Shown piece by piece: positions 42,865 to 50,909 of a stretch of 64,000 nt of DNA. This DNA is from Flavobacterium sp. LHD-80. GTDB lineage: Bacteria > Bacteroidota > Bacteroidia > Flavobacteriales > Flavobacteriaceae. The notes under the pieces are model-generated. The model saw only the letters and a program-made list of their open reading frames with translations. It did not search any database and had not been told where the DNA came from. Both the position numbers and the translations under genes were made by a program. Every line of letters begins with the position of its first letter. The first letter of the stretch is position 1. The stretch spans positions 557,972-621,971 of the forward strand of contig NZ_JAVFVS010000005.1 of NCBI RefSeq assembly GCF_030929605.1. Direction: 5' to 3'.

Positions 42865-44292
42865 ATGACTAAAACTGCTCAATCGGTATGGGAAAACTGT
42901 TTGTCCTTTATAAAAGACAATATTCAAGATCAAGCATACAAAACTTGGTTCGAACCAATCAAATCAGTTGAGCTAACCGACAACGCATTATATATTCAGG
43001 TACCTAGTAAATTTTTCTACGAATGGTTAGAAGAACATTACGTTAAATTATTGAAAGTTGCGCTTACCAAAGAACTGGGAAAAAACGCAAAGTTACTCTA
43101 TAAAATTAAAATGGAGAACACTTATGGCAACAAACAGCCATTTACTGAGCAGCTTCCAAGTTCTAACAGAGTACCTATGAAACCGCAAGAGGTTGACGCT
43201 CCGTTTAAAAACTTAAATCCAGAGCTTAAAAATCCGTTTGTAATTCCAGGAATTAGAAATTTAAAAATTGAATCGCAGTTAAATCCAAATTACAGTTTTG
43301 ACAATTTCCTTGAAGGAGATTCAAACCGTTTGGCTCGTTCTGCAGGTATGGCTGTTGCCAATAAACCTGGAGGAACTTCATTTAACCCTTTATTGATTTT
43401 TGGAGGAGTTGGTTTAGGTAAAACACACTTAGCACACGCTATTGGTGTTGAAGTAAAAGATAAATATCCTGAAAAAACGGTTTTATATATTTCAGCCGAA
43501 ATTTTCACACAACAATATATTGATTCTGTAAAAAAGAATAATCGTAATGATTTCATTCACTTTTATCAATTAATCGACGTTTTAATTATTGACGACGTTC
43601 AGTTTTTATCTGGAAAATCTGGAACTCAGGACGTTTTCTTCCACATCTTCAATTACCTGCACCAAAACGGAAAACAGGTAATCTTAACATCAGACAAAGC
43701 GCCAGTTGATATGCAAGATATCGAACAGCGTTTATTGTCACGATTCAAATGGGGGCTTTCTGCTGAATTACACCAGCCTGATTACGAAACTCGTATTTCA
43801 ATCTTAAAAAACATTTTGTACCGCGACGGTGTTGAAATGCCAGAAGATATTCTTGAATATGTTGCTCGCAATATCAAAACTAACGTTCGTGAACTTGAAG
43901 GTGCGATCATTTCGTTAATCGCTCAGTCATCTTTCAACAAAAAAGAAGTTACTATTGAGTTAGCAAAAAGTGTTGTAGAGAAATTTGTTAAAAACGTAAA
44001 GAGAGAAATCTCTATCGATTATATTCAAAAAATCGTTTCAGATTATTTCCAATTAGATATTGAAACACTTCAATCTAAAACTCGAAAGAGGCATGTTGTA
44101 CAGGCGAGACAATTGGCCATGTTTTTTGCAAAGAAATTCACTAAAGCTTCTTTAGCAAACATTGGCTCACAAATTGGAGATCGCGATCACGCTACCGTTT
44201 TACACGCTTGTAAAACTGTTGACAATTTAGTTTCTACAGACAAACAATTCAAAAAATTTGTCGAAGATATCAACAAAAAACTAACGCTATAA
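42865..44292 (+). CDS. dnaA: Chromosomal replication initiator DnaA
   Basis: 475 residues with all four domains. Domain I (1-85) ends in KVALTKELGKNAKL, followed by a short linker. The AAA+ domain (about 140-350) has Walker A FGGVGLGKTH, Walker B VLIIDDVQFLSGK, sensor I ILTSDKAP and box VII QRLLSRFKWG. The C-terminal DNA-binding domain (about 375-475) carries GDRDHATVLHACKTV, the DnaA signature. It opens oriC. It is followed 9 nt later by an LMW-PTPase gene. Confidence 0.97.
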   Translation: MTKTAQSVWENCLSFIKDNIQDQAYKTWFEPIKSVELTDNALYIQVPSKFFYEWLEEHYVKLLKVALTKELGKNAKLLYKIKMENTYGNKQPFTEQLPSSNRVPMKPQEVDAPFKNLNPELKNPFVIPGIRNLKIESQLNPNYSFDNFLEGDSNRLARSAGMAVANKPGGTSFNPLLIFGGVGLGKTHLAHAIGVEVKDKYPEKTVLYISAEIFTQQYIDSVKKNNRNDFIHFYQLIDVLIIDDVQFLSGKSGTQDVFFHIFNYLHQNGKQVILTSDKAPVDMQDIEQRLLSRFKWGLSAELHQPDYETRISILKNILYRDGVEMPEDILEYVARNIKTNVRELEGAIISLIAQSSFNKKEVTIELAKSVVEKFVKNVKREISIDYIQKIVSDYFQLDIETLQSKTRKRHVVQARQLAMFFAKKFTKASLANIGSQIGDRDHATVLHACKTVDNLVSTDKQFKKFVEDINKKLTL

Positions 44293-44301
44293 ACGCGAAT
44301 C

Positions 44302-44769
44302 ATGCCAGTAAAAGTTTTAATGGTTTGTTTGGGAAATATCTGCAGATCTCCTTTAGCAGAAGGAATTTTAGCATCAAAATTACCCGCTGACAAATTTATT
44401 GTTGATTCTGCCGGAACAGGATCTTGGCATGTTGGACATTGTCCAGATAAACGTTCTATAGATATTGCCCACAAAAACGGAATCAACATCAGTGCTCAAA
44501 AAGGCAGACAAATTCAATCTTCTGATTTTGATGAATTTGATTATATCTATGTAATGGATAATTCAAATTTTCGCGATGTTGTTCATTTAGCTAAAACTCC
44601 AGAACATAAAAATAAAGTTCGTTTGATTTTAAACGAATTGTTTCCAGATGAAAATGTAGATGTACCAGATCCTTATTTTGGATCTGCAAATGGTTTTGAC
44701 AACGTTTACCAAATGCTGGATGAAGTAACCGATATAATCGCGGATCAGCTTCTAAAAAAACATTCTTAA
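44302..44769 (+). CDS. Low-molecular-weight protein tyrosine phosphatase
   Basis: 155 residues. The P-loop VCLGNICRSPLAEG contains the nucleophile Cys9 and Arg15, and the general acid is in VPDPYFG. These are the LMW-PTP hallmarks; the family also includes arsenate reductase-like members, which lack this DPYFG form. In cells it removes phosphate from protein tyrosine or arginine residues. It is 9 nt downstream of dnaA and may share its transcript. Confidence 0.95.
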   Translation: MPVKVLMVCLGNICRSPLAEGILASKLPADKFIVDSAGTGSWHVGHCPDKRSIDIAHKNGINISAQKGRQIQSSDFDEFDYIYVMDNSNFRDVVHLAKTPEHKNKVRLILNELFPDENVDVPDPYFGSANGFDNVYQMLDEVTDIIADQLLKKHS

Positions 44770-44829
44770 TACAATTCAATTGTTTCTAAAAAAGAGATAG
44801 TTGAATTTTTTAATTTTAAACAAATACTC

Positions 44830-45543
44830 ATGAAACTTCTCGGCAAATTATATCTTATTCCAACCACAATGGGCGAAAGCGATCCGATGGATGTTTTACC
44901 ACAAACGGTAAGAAGAACCATCGAACTTATCGACCATTATATTGTTGAAAACGACAAGACAGCCAGAAAATCCATAAAAGCCGTTTATCCAGAAAAAAAG
45001 CAGTCAGAATTGGTGCTTTTCACCTTAAACAAACGCACTGAACCAAGCGAACATTTGGATTTCATCAAACCTTTATTGGAAGGGAAAAATATGGGATTAA
45101 TGAGTGAAGCAGGCTGTCCGGGCGTTGCTGATCCTGGTGCTGTGATTGTAAAGTTAGCTCATGAAAAAGGAATTCAAGTTGTTCCGTTGGTTGGACCTTC
45201 TTCTATTCTATTGGCGATGATGGCTTCTGGAATGAATGGACAGAGTTTTACTTTTAATGGATATTTGCCAATTGACAAAGACGAGAAAAAATCAGCAATA
45301 CGCCATTTTGAGCGATTATCTCAAGACAAAAACCAATCACAGTTATTTATTGAAACGCCTTACAGAAACAATAAATTGATCGAAGATCTTTTGCAGATTT
45401 TAAATCCGTCAACACATTTATGTATTGCAACGGATATTACTTTACCAACAGAATTCATCAAAACCTTGAAAGTATCGGATTGGAAAAAATTGAAAATTGA
45501 TATTGATAAACGCCCTACGATTTTTATTATTCATAAAATGTAA
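44830..45543 (+). CDS. Tetrapyrrole-methylase-fold SAM methyltransferase (RsmI-like)
   Basis: 237 residues. LYLIPTTMGESDP, SEAGCPGVADPGAVIV and VVPLVGPSSILLAMMASGMNGQSFTFNGYLP are the N-terminal, SAM-loop and linker segments of the TP-methylase fold, closest in layout to RsmI, which 2'-O-methylates C1402 of 16S rRNA. It is shorter than canonical RsmI and its first motif differs (TTMGE in place of TPIGN), so it may be a paralogue rather than RsmI itself. Confidence 0.83.
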   Translation: MKLLGKLYLIPTTMGESDPMDVLPQTVRRTIELIDHYIVENDKTARKSIKAVYPEKKQSELVLFTLNKRTEPSEHLDFIKPLLEGKNMGLMSEAGCPGVADPGAVIVKLAHEKGIQVVPLVGPSSILLAMMASGMNGQSFTFNGYLPIDKDEKKSAIRHFERLSQDKNQSQLFIETPYRNNKLIEDLLQILNPSTHLCIATDITLPTEFIKTLKVSDWKKLKIDIDKRPTIFIIHKM

Positions 45544-45563
45544 GCTAACCTTAAAACCACCTT

Positions 45564-45998
45564 ATGAAAAAGTTTTTAATCCTGATTTTGATTTGCTCAG
45601 CACAAAACATATTTTGCCAAACTAAAGGCGATCCAAAAGTCCCACAAATAGATGCTTCTGCTAAAAACAATATGCAAAGAGCAGATGAGGACGATAAAAT
45701 ATACAACGTTGCAGGGATAGATACAAGACCTGAATTTCCTGGAGGAATAGATGCCTTGAATACCTTTATAAAACAAAATTTCAAAACTCCAAAACCAGGC
45801 CTTAAAGGAAAAATATATATCACTTTCATTATCGAAAAAGATGGATCATTAAACAACATTAACGTTTTAAGAGATCTTGGCTATGAAACAGGTGCGGAAG
45901 CCATAAGAGTTTTACAACTCGCTCCAAAATGGAGTCCTGGAAAACAAAACAACAAAATAATTCGCGTTCTCTACTCTATGCCTATGATAATAGATTAG
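45564..45998 (+). CDS. Small exported TonB C-terminal-domain protein
   Basis: 144 residues with a signal peptide (1-18, ending NIFCQ) and one TonB_C domain (about 55-140: FPGGIDALNTFIKQNF, GKIYITFIIEKDGSLNNINVLRDLGY, AEAIRVLQLAPKWSPGKQNNKIIRVLYSMPMI). There is no inner-membrane anchor or Pro-rich linker, so it is unlikely to be an energy-transducing TonB by itself. Bacteroidota encode many such stand-alone TonB_C proteins of unknown function. Confidence 0.85.
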   Translation: MKKFLILILICSAQNIFCQTKGDPKVPQIDASAKNNMQRADEDDKIYNVAGIDTRPEFPGGIDALNTFIKQNFKTPKPGLKGKIYITFIIEKDGSLNNINVLRDLGYETGAEAIRVLQLAPKWSPGKQNNKIIRVLYSMPMIID

Positions 45999-46049
45999 TA
46001 TTAAGTTAATTTTATTCACTCACAAGTTTTCCCCAAATCAAACTTTATC

Positions 46050-47177
46050 ATGAGTAAACTACCAAACATAACCACAAGCATTTTTACGGTAATGTCAAAA
46101 ATGGCAGCCGAATACAATGCAATCAATCTTTCTCAAGGATTTCCAAATTTTCCTGTTGATGAAAGATTGACAGATATTGTTGCCCGATTATCAAAGGAAA
46201 ATGTACACCAATACACACCAATGGCAGGTTATCCGCCGTTAATGAACAAAATTGCGAAGCTGATTCAGGATTCTTATAACAGAACAATTAATCCAGATTT
46301 AGAACTTCTAGTTACAGCAGGCGCAACACAGGGAATTTTCACAACTATTTTGGCTTTGGTAAAAGAGAATGATGAAGTAATTATTCTCGATCCAAGTTAT
46401 GATTCCTATGAATCACCCGTTTTACTTTGCAAAGCAAAACCAATTCGTGTGGCGTTAAATGACGATTACACGCCAAATTGGGAAACAATTGAAAAAGCCT
46501 GCTCAGAAAAAAGTCGCATGATTATCATCAATAATCCGCATAATCCAACAGGAAAAATATTAAACGAAGCTGATTTTCTTCAATTAGAAAAAATACTCTC
46601 AAAATATCCAGATCTTTTAGTTTTATCTGATGAAGTGTATGAATACATCACTTTCGAAGAAAAACATATTTCGGCACATACCAAAAGTTTTCTTTTAGAC
46701 AGATGCATTATGGTTTCTTCTTTCGGGAAATCATTTCATATTACAGGCTGGAAAATTGGCTACACCATTGCACCAGAATATTTAATGAAAGAAATAAAGA
46801 AAGTACATCAGTTTTTGGTTTTCAGCGTAAACAGCATTTCTCAATTTGCCATCAGCGAATATTTAGATGTTGTTGATGTGAATTTACTTGGAAAATTCTA
46901 TCAGGAAAAAAGAGATTATTTTCAAAAGTTGCTTCAAAACAGTCGCTTTGAACTAAAACCTTGTGAAGGAACTTATTTTCAGGTGGCTTCTTATGCCAAT
47001 ATTTCAGATGAAGATGATGTGACTTTCTGCAAAAATTTAATCATCAATCACGGCGTTGCAGCGATTCCAATTTCAACTTTTTATTCAGATCACAAAGACC
47101 AGAAACTCATTCGTTTTTGTTTCGCCAAAGATAATTTCACCTTAGAAGCTGCCGCAAAAAAACTGTGTGATATATAA
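46050..47177 (+). CDS. PLP-dependent aminotransferase, methionine/kynurenine type (YbdL-like)
   Basis: 375 residues of fold type I. NLSQGFPNFPVDERL, the PLP-phosphate region VTAGATQGIF, NNPHNPTGKI, SDEVYEYI and the Schiff-base lysine in SSFGKSFHITGWKIGY are present, as is the C-terminal carboxylate-binding Arg in IRFCFAK. The motif set fits the KAT/YbdL group, which transaminates methionine, kynurenine and glutamine with 2-oxo acids and is used in methionine salvage. Confidence 0.9.
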   Translation: MSKLPNITTSIFTVMSKMAAEYNAINLSQGFPNFPVDERLTDIVARLSKENVHQYTPMAGYPPLMNKIAKLIQDSYNRTINPDLELLVTAGATQGIFTTILALVKENDEVIILDPSYDSYESPVLLCKAKPIRVALNDDYTPNWETIEKACSEKSRMIIINNPHNPTGKILNEADFLQLEKILSKYPDLLVLSDEVYEYITFEEKHISAHTKSFLLDRCIMVSSFGKSFHITGWKIGYTIAPEYLMKEIKKVHQFLVFSVNSISQFAISEYLDVVDVNLLGKFYQEKRDYFQKLLQNSRFELKPCEGTYFQVASYANISDEDDVTFCKNLIINHGVAAIPISTFYSDHKDQKLIRFCFAKDNFTLEAAAKKLCDI

Positions 47178-47251
47178 AGTTTATCAAAATTTTATAACAA
47201 TATTATGCGTGCATCCTATTTTTTTAATTAATATTGTAAAAAAAGAAAAGT

Positions 47252-48133
47252 ATGAGCTATACAGATAAAATGTTGCGCGATGACGCCTTAAAAGGCAAAG
47301 TCATTGTAGTTACGGGCGGCGGAAGCGGTTTAGGAAAAGCAATGACAAAATATTTCTTAGAATTAGGCGCTCAGGTAGCGATTACTTCTAGAGATTTAGA
47401 AAAACTAAAAACTACTGCAGCAGAACTTGAAAGTGAAACTGGCGGAAAATGTTTGCCTCTTCAATGCGACGTTCGTCATTATGAAGAAGTAGAAAATATG
47501 CTTCAGGAAACTTTAAAAGTTTTTGGAAAAGTAGATGTTCTTTTAAACAATGCCGCAGGAAATTTCATTTCACCTACAGAACGTTTATCTGCAAATGCAT
47601 TTGATACTGTGATAGATATCGTACTTAAAGGTTCTAAAAACTGTACACTAGCTTTTGGAAAACATTGGATTGATACGAAACAAACTTCAGCAACGATTTT
47701 AAATATTGTAACAACTTATGCTTGGACAGGTTCAGCTTATGTAGTACCAAGTGCAACTGCAAAAGCAGGAGTTTTAGCCATGACAAGAAGTCTTGCTGTA
47801 GAATGGGCAAAATACGGAATTCGTTCTAACGCGATCGCTCCGGGGCCATTCCCTACAAAAGGAGCTTGGGACAGATTATTGCCAGGCGATCTTTCTGAAA
47901 AGTTTGATATGGCTAAAAAAGTGCCATTGAAACGTGTTGGAGATCACCAGGAATTAGCCAATTTAGCTGCTTATTTAGTTTCTGATTTTTCAGCTTATGT
48001 AAATGGTGACGTCATCACAATTGACGGAGGCGAATGGTTAAAAGGCGCAGGACAATTCAATTTATTAGAAGCCATTCCAGAAGAACTTTGGAATCAGCTT
48101 GAAATGATGATAAAAGCAAAAAAGAATAAATAA
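47252..48133 (+). CDS. SDR of the 2,4-dienoyl-CoA reductase type
   Basis: 293 residues. The cofactor motif TGGGSGLGKAM and NNAAGNF are classical, but the YxxxK site is replaced: the segment reads VVPSATAKAGVLAMTRSLAVEWAKYG, with Lys kept and no Tyr. This is the pattern of DECR-type 2,4-dienoyl-CoA reductases, which use other residues. It would act in beta-oxidation of unsaturated fatty acids in the cytoplasm. It is followed by an intrinsic terminator. Confidence 0.87.
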   Translation: MSYTDKMLRDDALKGKVIVVTGGGSGLGKAMTKYFLELGAQVAITSRDLEKLKTTAAELESETGGKCLPLQCDVRHYEEVENMLQETLKVFGKVDVLLNNAAGNFISPTERLSANAFDTVIDIVLKGSKNCTLAFGKHWIDTKQTSATILNIVTTYAWTGSAYVVPSATAKAGVLAMTRSLAVEWAKYGIRSNAIAPGPFPTKGAWDRLLPGDLSEKFDMAKKVPLKRVGDHQELANLAAYLVSDFSAYVNGDVITIDGGEWLKGAGQFNLLEAIPEELWNQLEMMIKAKKNK

Positions 48134-48187
48134 TTACAAGTGCTTACTAAATTCAGAATATTTTATCAAATCTATACTGATTGCACG

Positions 48188-48222
48188 AAATCCCGAAGGT
48201 TTACTTTCGGGATTTTTTTTAT
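48188..48222 (+). terminator. Intrinsic terminator after the DECR-like gene
   Basis: AAATCCCGAA (48188-48197) pairs with TTCGGGATTT (48206-48215) around an 8-nt loop, with a T8 run. Confidence 0.88.
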
Positions 48223-48240
48223 GTTTTTCACCATATTTTT

Positions 48241-48326
48241 AACCATATAAGTGATATAAGTTCAGTTAAGTATTGCACCGCTTAAACATTTTGTAGCTTA
48301 AATTTACTTACATTACTTATATGGTT
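48241..48326. repeat. 30-bp imperfect inverted repeat, AACCATATAAGT family
   Basis: Arms 48241-48270 and 48297-48326 pair with a few mismatches (AACCATATAAGTGATATAAGT against its near complement). The 26-nt centre holds another small complement (GCTTAAAC, TAGCTTAA). It lies just upstream of udk. Confidence 0.8.
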
Positions 48327-48397
48327 AAATTAAATTATATGTTCAGAAATTCACTTTAATTATTAATTTTGTCAAACAAATATCAAACAAAAATTTT

Positions 48398-49006
48398 ATG
48401 CTCATTATTGGACTTGCAGGAGGAACAGGAAGTGGAAAAACAACAGTAGTACACCAAATCATGACAGAATTACCAGACACTGAAGTTGGGGTAATTTCTC
48501 AAGATTCGTATTATAAAGAAACAACCAATTTGTCATTTGACGAAAGAGCATTAATTAATTTTGATCATCCAAGATCTATTGATTTTGAATTATTGGTAAA
48601 ACACTTAAAAGCTTTAAAAGCTGGAGAGACAATCGATCAGCCGGTTTATTCGTTCATTCAACATAATAGAACTGATGATACCGTGGCAACGCATCCAAGA
48701 AAAGTAATGATCGTTGAAGGTATTTTAATTTTGACAAATCCTGAATTACGCGAACTTTGCGATATTAAAATTTTCGTTCATGCTGATTCTGACGAAAGAT
48801 TAGTTCGCCGTTTAAAAAGAGATATTTCAGAACGCGGACGTGATATTAACGAGGTTTTAAATCGTTATCAAAACACTTTAAAACCTATGCATGAGCAATT
48901 TATCGAACCATCAAAGGCTTTTGCAGATATTATTATTCCAAATGACAAATACAATACTGTAGCAATTGATGTAGTTCGCGCCGTAATTAATCAGAGAATT
49001 TCATAA
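48398..49006 (+). CDS. udk: Uridine kinase
   Basis: 202 residues. Walker A GGTGSGKT is at residues 8-15, followed by ISQDSYYKE (substrate-binding), NFDHPRSIDFELL, VEGILIL and RRLKRDISERGRD (lid). It phosphorylates uridine and cytidine in pyrimidine salvage. Length and motifs match Udk. It heads a run of four same-strand genes but shares no obvious function with them. Confidence 0.95.
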   Translation: MLIIGLAGGTGSGKTTVVHQIMTELPDTEVGVISQDSYYKETTNLSFDERALINFDHPRSIDFELLVKHLKALKAGETIDQPVYSFIQHNRTDDTVATHPRKVMIVEGILILTNPELRELCDIKIFVHADSDERLVRRLKRDISERGRDINEVLNRYQNTLKPMHEQFIEPSKAFADIIIPNDKYNTVAIDVVRAVINQRIS

Positions 49007-49038
49007 TTTTTATTGTAAATTTAAACCATAAAATTTAG

Positions 49039-49115
49039 GAGCTAATTCCCGCTTTCGCCTTTATCTTTTTATGGCAGAAAAAGCCATAAAAAGGATACCG
49101 GCTCTATCGGGGCTA
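49039..49115. repeat. Repeat element, TTCCCGCTTTC...TATCGGGGCTA type
   Basis: Same ends as the element at 15875-16018. An internal hairpin pairs ATCTTTTTATGGC with GCCATAAAAAGGAT across a 7-nt loop. It lies between udk and the FtsB-like gene. Confidence 0.6.
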
Positions 49116-49152
49116 AAAAGACCACTCATATTCAAAAGAAACAATCGGTTAT

Positions 49153-49485
49153 ATGAAATTCAAAAATCCATACAAAGACAAAAAATGGTTCAAATATTTG
49201 GGTAACAAATATGTTTGGGTTTTGCTGTTTTTTATTGTCTGGATGTTATTTTTAGATAATTACTCCTATTTTGATCATCGTTTTCTAGACGGACAGATTA
49301 ACGAACTGCAAGACAATAAAAAATATTATCAGGACGAAATAAAAAAAGATCAGGAACAGATCAAACAACTTAAAAATCCTGAACAAATAGAAAAATATGC
49401 TCGCGAAAAGTACTTTATGAAAAAAGACAGCGAAGATATTTACATCATTCACTTTGAAGGAGACACTATTCAAGAAAAAGAATAA
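49153..49485 (+). CDS. Septum formation initiator (FtsB/DivIC-like) protein
   Basis: 110 residues. A short cytoplasmic N-terminus is followed by one transmembrane helix (about 17-36, VWVLLFFIVWMLFLDNYS), a coiled coil (about 45-75, INELQDNKKYYQDEIKKDQEQIKQLK) and the conserved NPEQIEKYAREKYFMKKDSEDIYII segment. This is the FtsB/DivIC layout of the divisome FtsQBL complex. It lies 17 nt before mutA, a neighbour order of unclear meaning. Confidence 0.92.
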   Translation: MKFKNPYKDKKWFKYLGNKYVWVLLFFIVWMLFLDNYSYFDHRFLDGQINELQDNKKYYQDEIKKDQEQIKQLKNPEQIEKYAREKYFMKKDSEDIYIIHFEGDTIQEKE

Positions 49486-49502
49486 TTCAGAAAAAACACC
49501 TA

Positions 49503-50864
49503 ATGGCCACTAACCTATTCGAAGATTTTAATCCAATTTCATCCAAACAATGGAAACAAAAAATTCAGTTTGAATTGGATGGAGCCGACTATAACCAAAC
49601 TGTAATTTGGAATTCTCCAGAAGATATTCAGGTAAAACCTTTCTATCATGACGATGAATTTACCAAAAGTGCTTCTGTAAAAACTCAGGCTTCAGAATTT
49701 AAAATCTGTCAAAATATTTTTGTTTTTGATATCGAAAAATCGATAAAAAAAGCAATTAATACTATTGAAAGAGGTGCAGAAAGTTTACGTTTTACTATCG
49801 AAAACGAAAATACTGACATTCAAAAATTACTAGAAAATCTTCCTTTAGAAGGCAGAACAGTTTACTTTCATTTGAGTTTTCTCTCAATCGATTTCGTAAA
49901 AAAATTGGACGCGATTTCTACTGAAAAAAAAGCAACATTTTTTTGTAATTTAGATCCAATTGGTCAATTGGCGCGAGACGGAAATTGGTTTATAACATCA
50001 GATAAAAACAATTTCGAAACGCTTGAAAAGATTTCAAATCAAACCAATCTTCCATTTCTTAGCGTAGATTTAGGTTTGTATCAAAATTCAGGAGCGAACA
50101 TTACACAACAAATTGCTTATAGTTTAGCGCATGCTAATGAATATCTGAACCGTTTTCCAACTTCAACAAAAACAATCGTTTTTCAAATATCAGTTGGAAC
50201 AAATTACTTTTTTGAGATTGCAAAACTTCGTGCTTTGCGAATGCTTTTCAAATTGATTGCTTCAGAATACAATCCTGATGTAGATTGTCATTTTCTGGTT
50301 ACACCAACCAAACGAAATAAAACTATTTACGATTATAATGTCAACATGCTTCGCACCACAACCGAATGCATGTCGGCAATTTTAGGTGGCGCCGATGCTG
50401 TGGCTAATTTACCTTACGATTCTTTGTACCATAAAGACAATGAATTTGGAGACAGAATTGCACGAAATCAGCTTTTGGTTTTAAAACACGAAAGCTATTT
50501 CGATAAAGTTGATAATCCAGCCGATGGAAGTTATTATATTGAAAGTTTAACCATGCAATTGGCAGAAAAAAGTCTGACTTTATTTAAAGATATTGAAGCA
50601 AACGGAGGCTTTTTGAAGCTTTTGAACGAGGGAACAATCAAAAAGAAAATTCAGGAAAGTGCCAATAAAGAACAAGAACTATTCGATTCTAAAAAAGAAG
50701 TTTTATTAGGCACTAATAAATATCCTAACAAAGAAGACAAAATGAAACAGGATTTAGAATTGTTTCCTTTTGTAAAAATCAAACCTAGAAAAACATTAAT
50801 TACACCTATTATAGAAAAAAGATTAGCTGAGAAATTGGAACAAGAAAGACTTGAGCTTGAGTAA
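49503..50864 (+). CDS. mutA: Methylmalonyl-CoA mutase small subunit
   Basis: 453 residues forming the mutase TIM-barrel part (LFEDFNPISSKQWKQKIQFELDG...). It lacks the C-terminal cobalamin domain of the large subunit and is shorter than the roughly 620-residue actinobacterial small subunit, as expected for the Bacteroidota form. It pairs with MutB to interconvert succinyl-CoA and methylmalonyl-CoA in propionate metabolism. The conserved FFEIAKLRALRMLF and NPADGSYYIESLT segments support the call. mutB starts 45 nt downstream. Confidence 0.94.
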   Translation: MATNLFEDFNPISSKQWKQKIQFELDGADYNQTVIWNSPEDIQVKPFYHDDEFTKSASVKTQASEFKICQNIFVFDIEKSIKKAINTIERGAESLRFTIENENTDIQKLLENLPLEGRTVYFHLSFLSIDFVKKLDAISTEKKATFFCNLDPIGQLARDGNWFITSDKNNFETLEKISNQTNLPFLSVDLGLYQNSGANITQQIAYSLAHANEYLNRFPTSTKTIVFQISVGTNYFFEIAKLRALRMLFKLIASEYNPDVDCHFLVTPTKRNKTIYDYNVNMLRTTTECMSAILGGADAVANLPYDSLYHKDNEFGDRIARNQLLVLKHESYFDKVDNPADGSYYIESLTMQLAEKSLTLFKDIEANGGFLKLLNEGTIKKKIQESANKEQELFDSKKEVLLGTNKYPNKEDKMKQDLELFPFVKIKPRKTLITPIIEKRLAEKLEQERLELE

Positions 50865-50909
50865 TCATTTTTAAACGTAGTTAATATTCACACCAAAGAA
50901 AGTGTCTCC

